NCBI GenBank assembly: GCA_002505945.1
Contig: DAWM01000002.1
Coordinates: 4,704-11,425, forward strand
Length of the DNA stretch: 6,722 bases
Direction of reading: 5' to 3'
DNA from: Candidatus Woesearchaeota archaeon UBA119
GTDB taxonomy: Archaea; Nanobdellota; Nanobdellia; Woesearchaeales; UBA119
Positions 6,533-6,722 of this stretch are shown piece after piece. The stretch's first letter is position 1; every line of letters begins with the position of its first letter. Below the pieces are notes generated by a model, which was given only the letters and a program-made list of their open reading frames with translations, did no database searches and was not told the DNA's origin. The translations under genes and the position numbers were made by a program.

Positions 6533-6613
6533 AAAACATATATTGACAATCTTAAAAAGTTATGCCCATGAAAAAATGTATAACCAAAAATACATTCTTG
6601 AAAACATATCTTG
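6533..6613. repeat. Near-direct repeat pair AAAACATATMTTG
   Basis: AAAACATATATTG at 6533-6545 recurs as AAAACATATCTTG at 6601-6613, with 12 of 13 bases identical and starts 68 bp apart. Both lie upstream of nrdD and flank the dyad at 6575-6596. They may be paired binding sites for a regulator, or chance similarity in A/T-rich DNA. Confidence 0.3.
6575..6596. promoter_or_regulatory. Perfect 7-bp dyad, possible operator
   Basis: The arms AATGTAT (6575-6581) and ATACATT (6590-6596) are exact reverse complements separated by 8 bp. Their centres are about 15 bp apart, a spacing seen in sites for dimeric DNA-binding proteins. The dyad is about 150 bp upstream of the nrdD start, in non-coding DNA. 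It is not followed by an oligo-T tract and the arms are A/T-rich, so it makes a poor terminator hairpin. The regulator is unknown. Confidence 0.3.
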
Positions 6614-6628
6614 CACAAAATATTGATT
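6613..6628. promoter_or_regulatory. NrdR-box-like sequence (weak)
   Basis: The 16-mer GCACAAAATATTGATT matches 12 of 16 positions of the NrdR box as I recall it (acaCwAtATaTwGtgt), the operator through which NrdR represses ribonucleotide reductase genes. It lies about 180 bp upstream of the nrdD start. Functional NrdR sites come as pairs with phased spacing; the only other candidate here (6535-6550, 10 of 16) is 78 bp away and weak. NrdR is widespread in bacteria but rare in archaea, which also argues for caution. Confidence 0.2.
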
Positions 6629-6722
6629 GCCAAACCCTTAGAATTTCAAAAAAGAAGTATTATCATAAAAATCCACTGCGAATATCACACCCCAACCTAA
6701 AGGTAGGTATAAGGTAAAAGTC

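Larger units (their letters stand above)
6434..6722. other. Upstream region of nrdD, no firm gene
   Basis: These 289 bp hold the nrdD ribosome site, the TATA-like box, a direct-repeat pair, a dyad and a weak NrdR-like box. A 51-codon open frame runs on the plus strand from ATG 6562 to TAA 6717; its product would be very basic and matches no family I know. A small palindrome ACCT-AA-AGGT (6695-6704) is followed by further AGGT copies near the window end. I found no tRNA or other structured RNA. Confidence 0.45.

Noticed and set aside
6695..6704. Palindrome ACCT-AA-AGGT as a terminator or RNA gene end
   Set aside because: The arms are only 4 bp with a 2-base loop and no oligo-T tract follows on either strand; no tRNA cloverleaf could be built around it.
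1..6722. CRISPR array, insertion sequence, toxin-antitoxin or defence genes
   Set aside because: No regularly spaced repeats, terminal inverted repeats, transposase motifs or known defence domains were found; the intein is the only mobile element seen.

Overview
The window carries four protein genes and one embedded mobile element. It looks like part of a low-GC anaerobic archaeon. The main signs are: archaeal-type TATA-like boxes at leaderless or short-leader distances before three genes; a GGTG-type ribosome site before the fourth promoterless or promoter-borne start examined (nrdD); frequent AGA/AGG arginine codons; and an oxygen-sensitive class III ribonucleotide reductase of the archaeal/Thermotoga type that contains an intein. 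A DPANN-like lineage would fit, but this is inference, and a bacterium is not strictly excluded.

Left half, plus strand: bases 1 to about 142 hold no gene I can support. They are followed by an MGH1-like/GH63-related (alpha/alpha)6-barrel glycoside hydrolase (178-1389) and then a cytosolic type I phosphodiesterase/nucleotide pyrophosphatase of the alkaline phosphatase superfamily (1437-2591). The two genes are 47 bp apart. Each is preceded by nearly the same T/A-rich element, so they probably have separate but similar promoters. Their substrates are unknown; a shared role in breaking down a glycosylated phosphodiester or compatible solute is only a guess.

Right half, minus strand: nrdD (6433 to 3320) and nrdG (3318 to 2596) form an operon with a single base between them. 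NrdD is the glycyl-radical ribonucleoside-triphosphate reductase that makes dNTPs without oxygen. NrdG is the radical-SAM activase that generates its glycyl radical. NrdD is interrupted by a 320-residue intein with a LAGLIDADG homing endonuclease (4667-5626), placed inside the conserved Q/TPF motif; after splicing the host enzyme would be 717 residues. The nrdG and phosphodiesterase genes converge with only 4 bp between their stop codons.

Right end: 6434-6722 is the region upstream of nrdD. It holds a Shine-Dalgarno site, a TATA-like box, a perfect 7-bp dyad, a near-direct repeat and a sequence resembling the NrdR box. A 51-codon open frame is also present but is weakly supported. I see no entirely new system; the most notable items are the intein and the regulatory-looking region upstream of nrdD.
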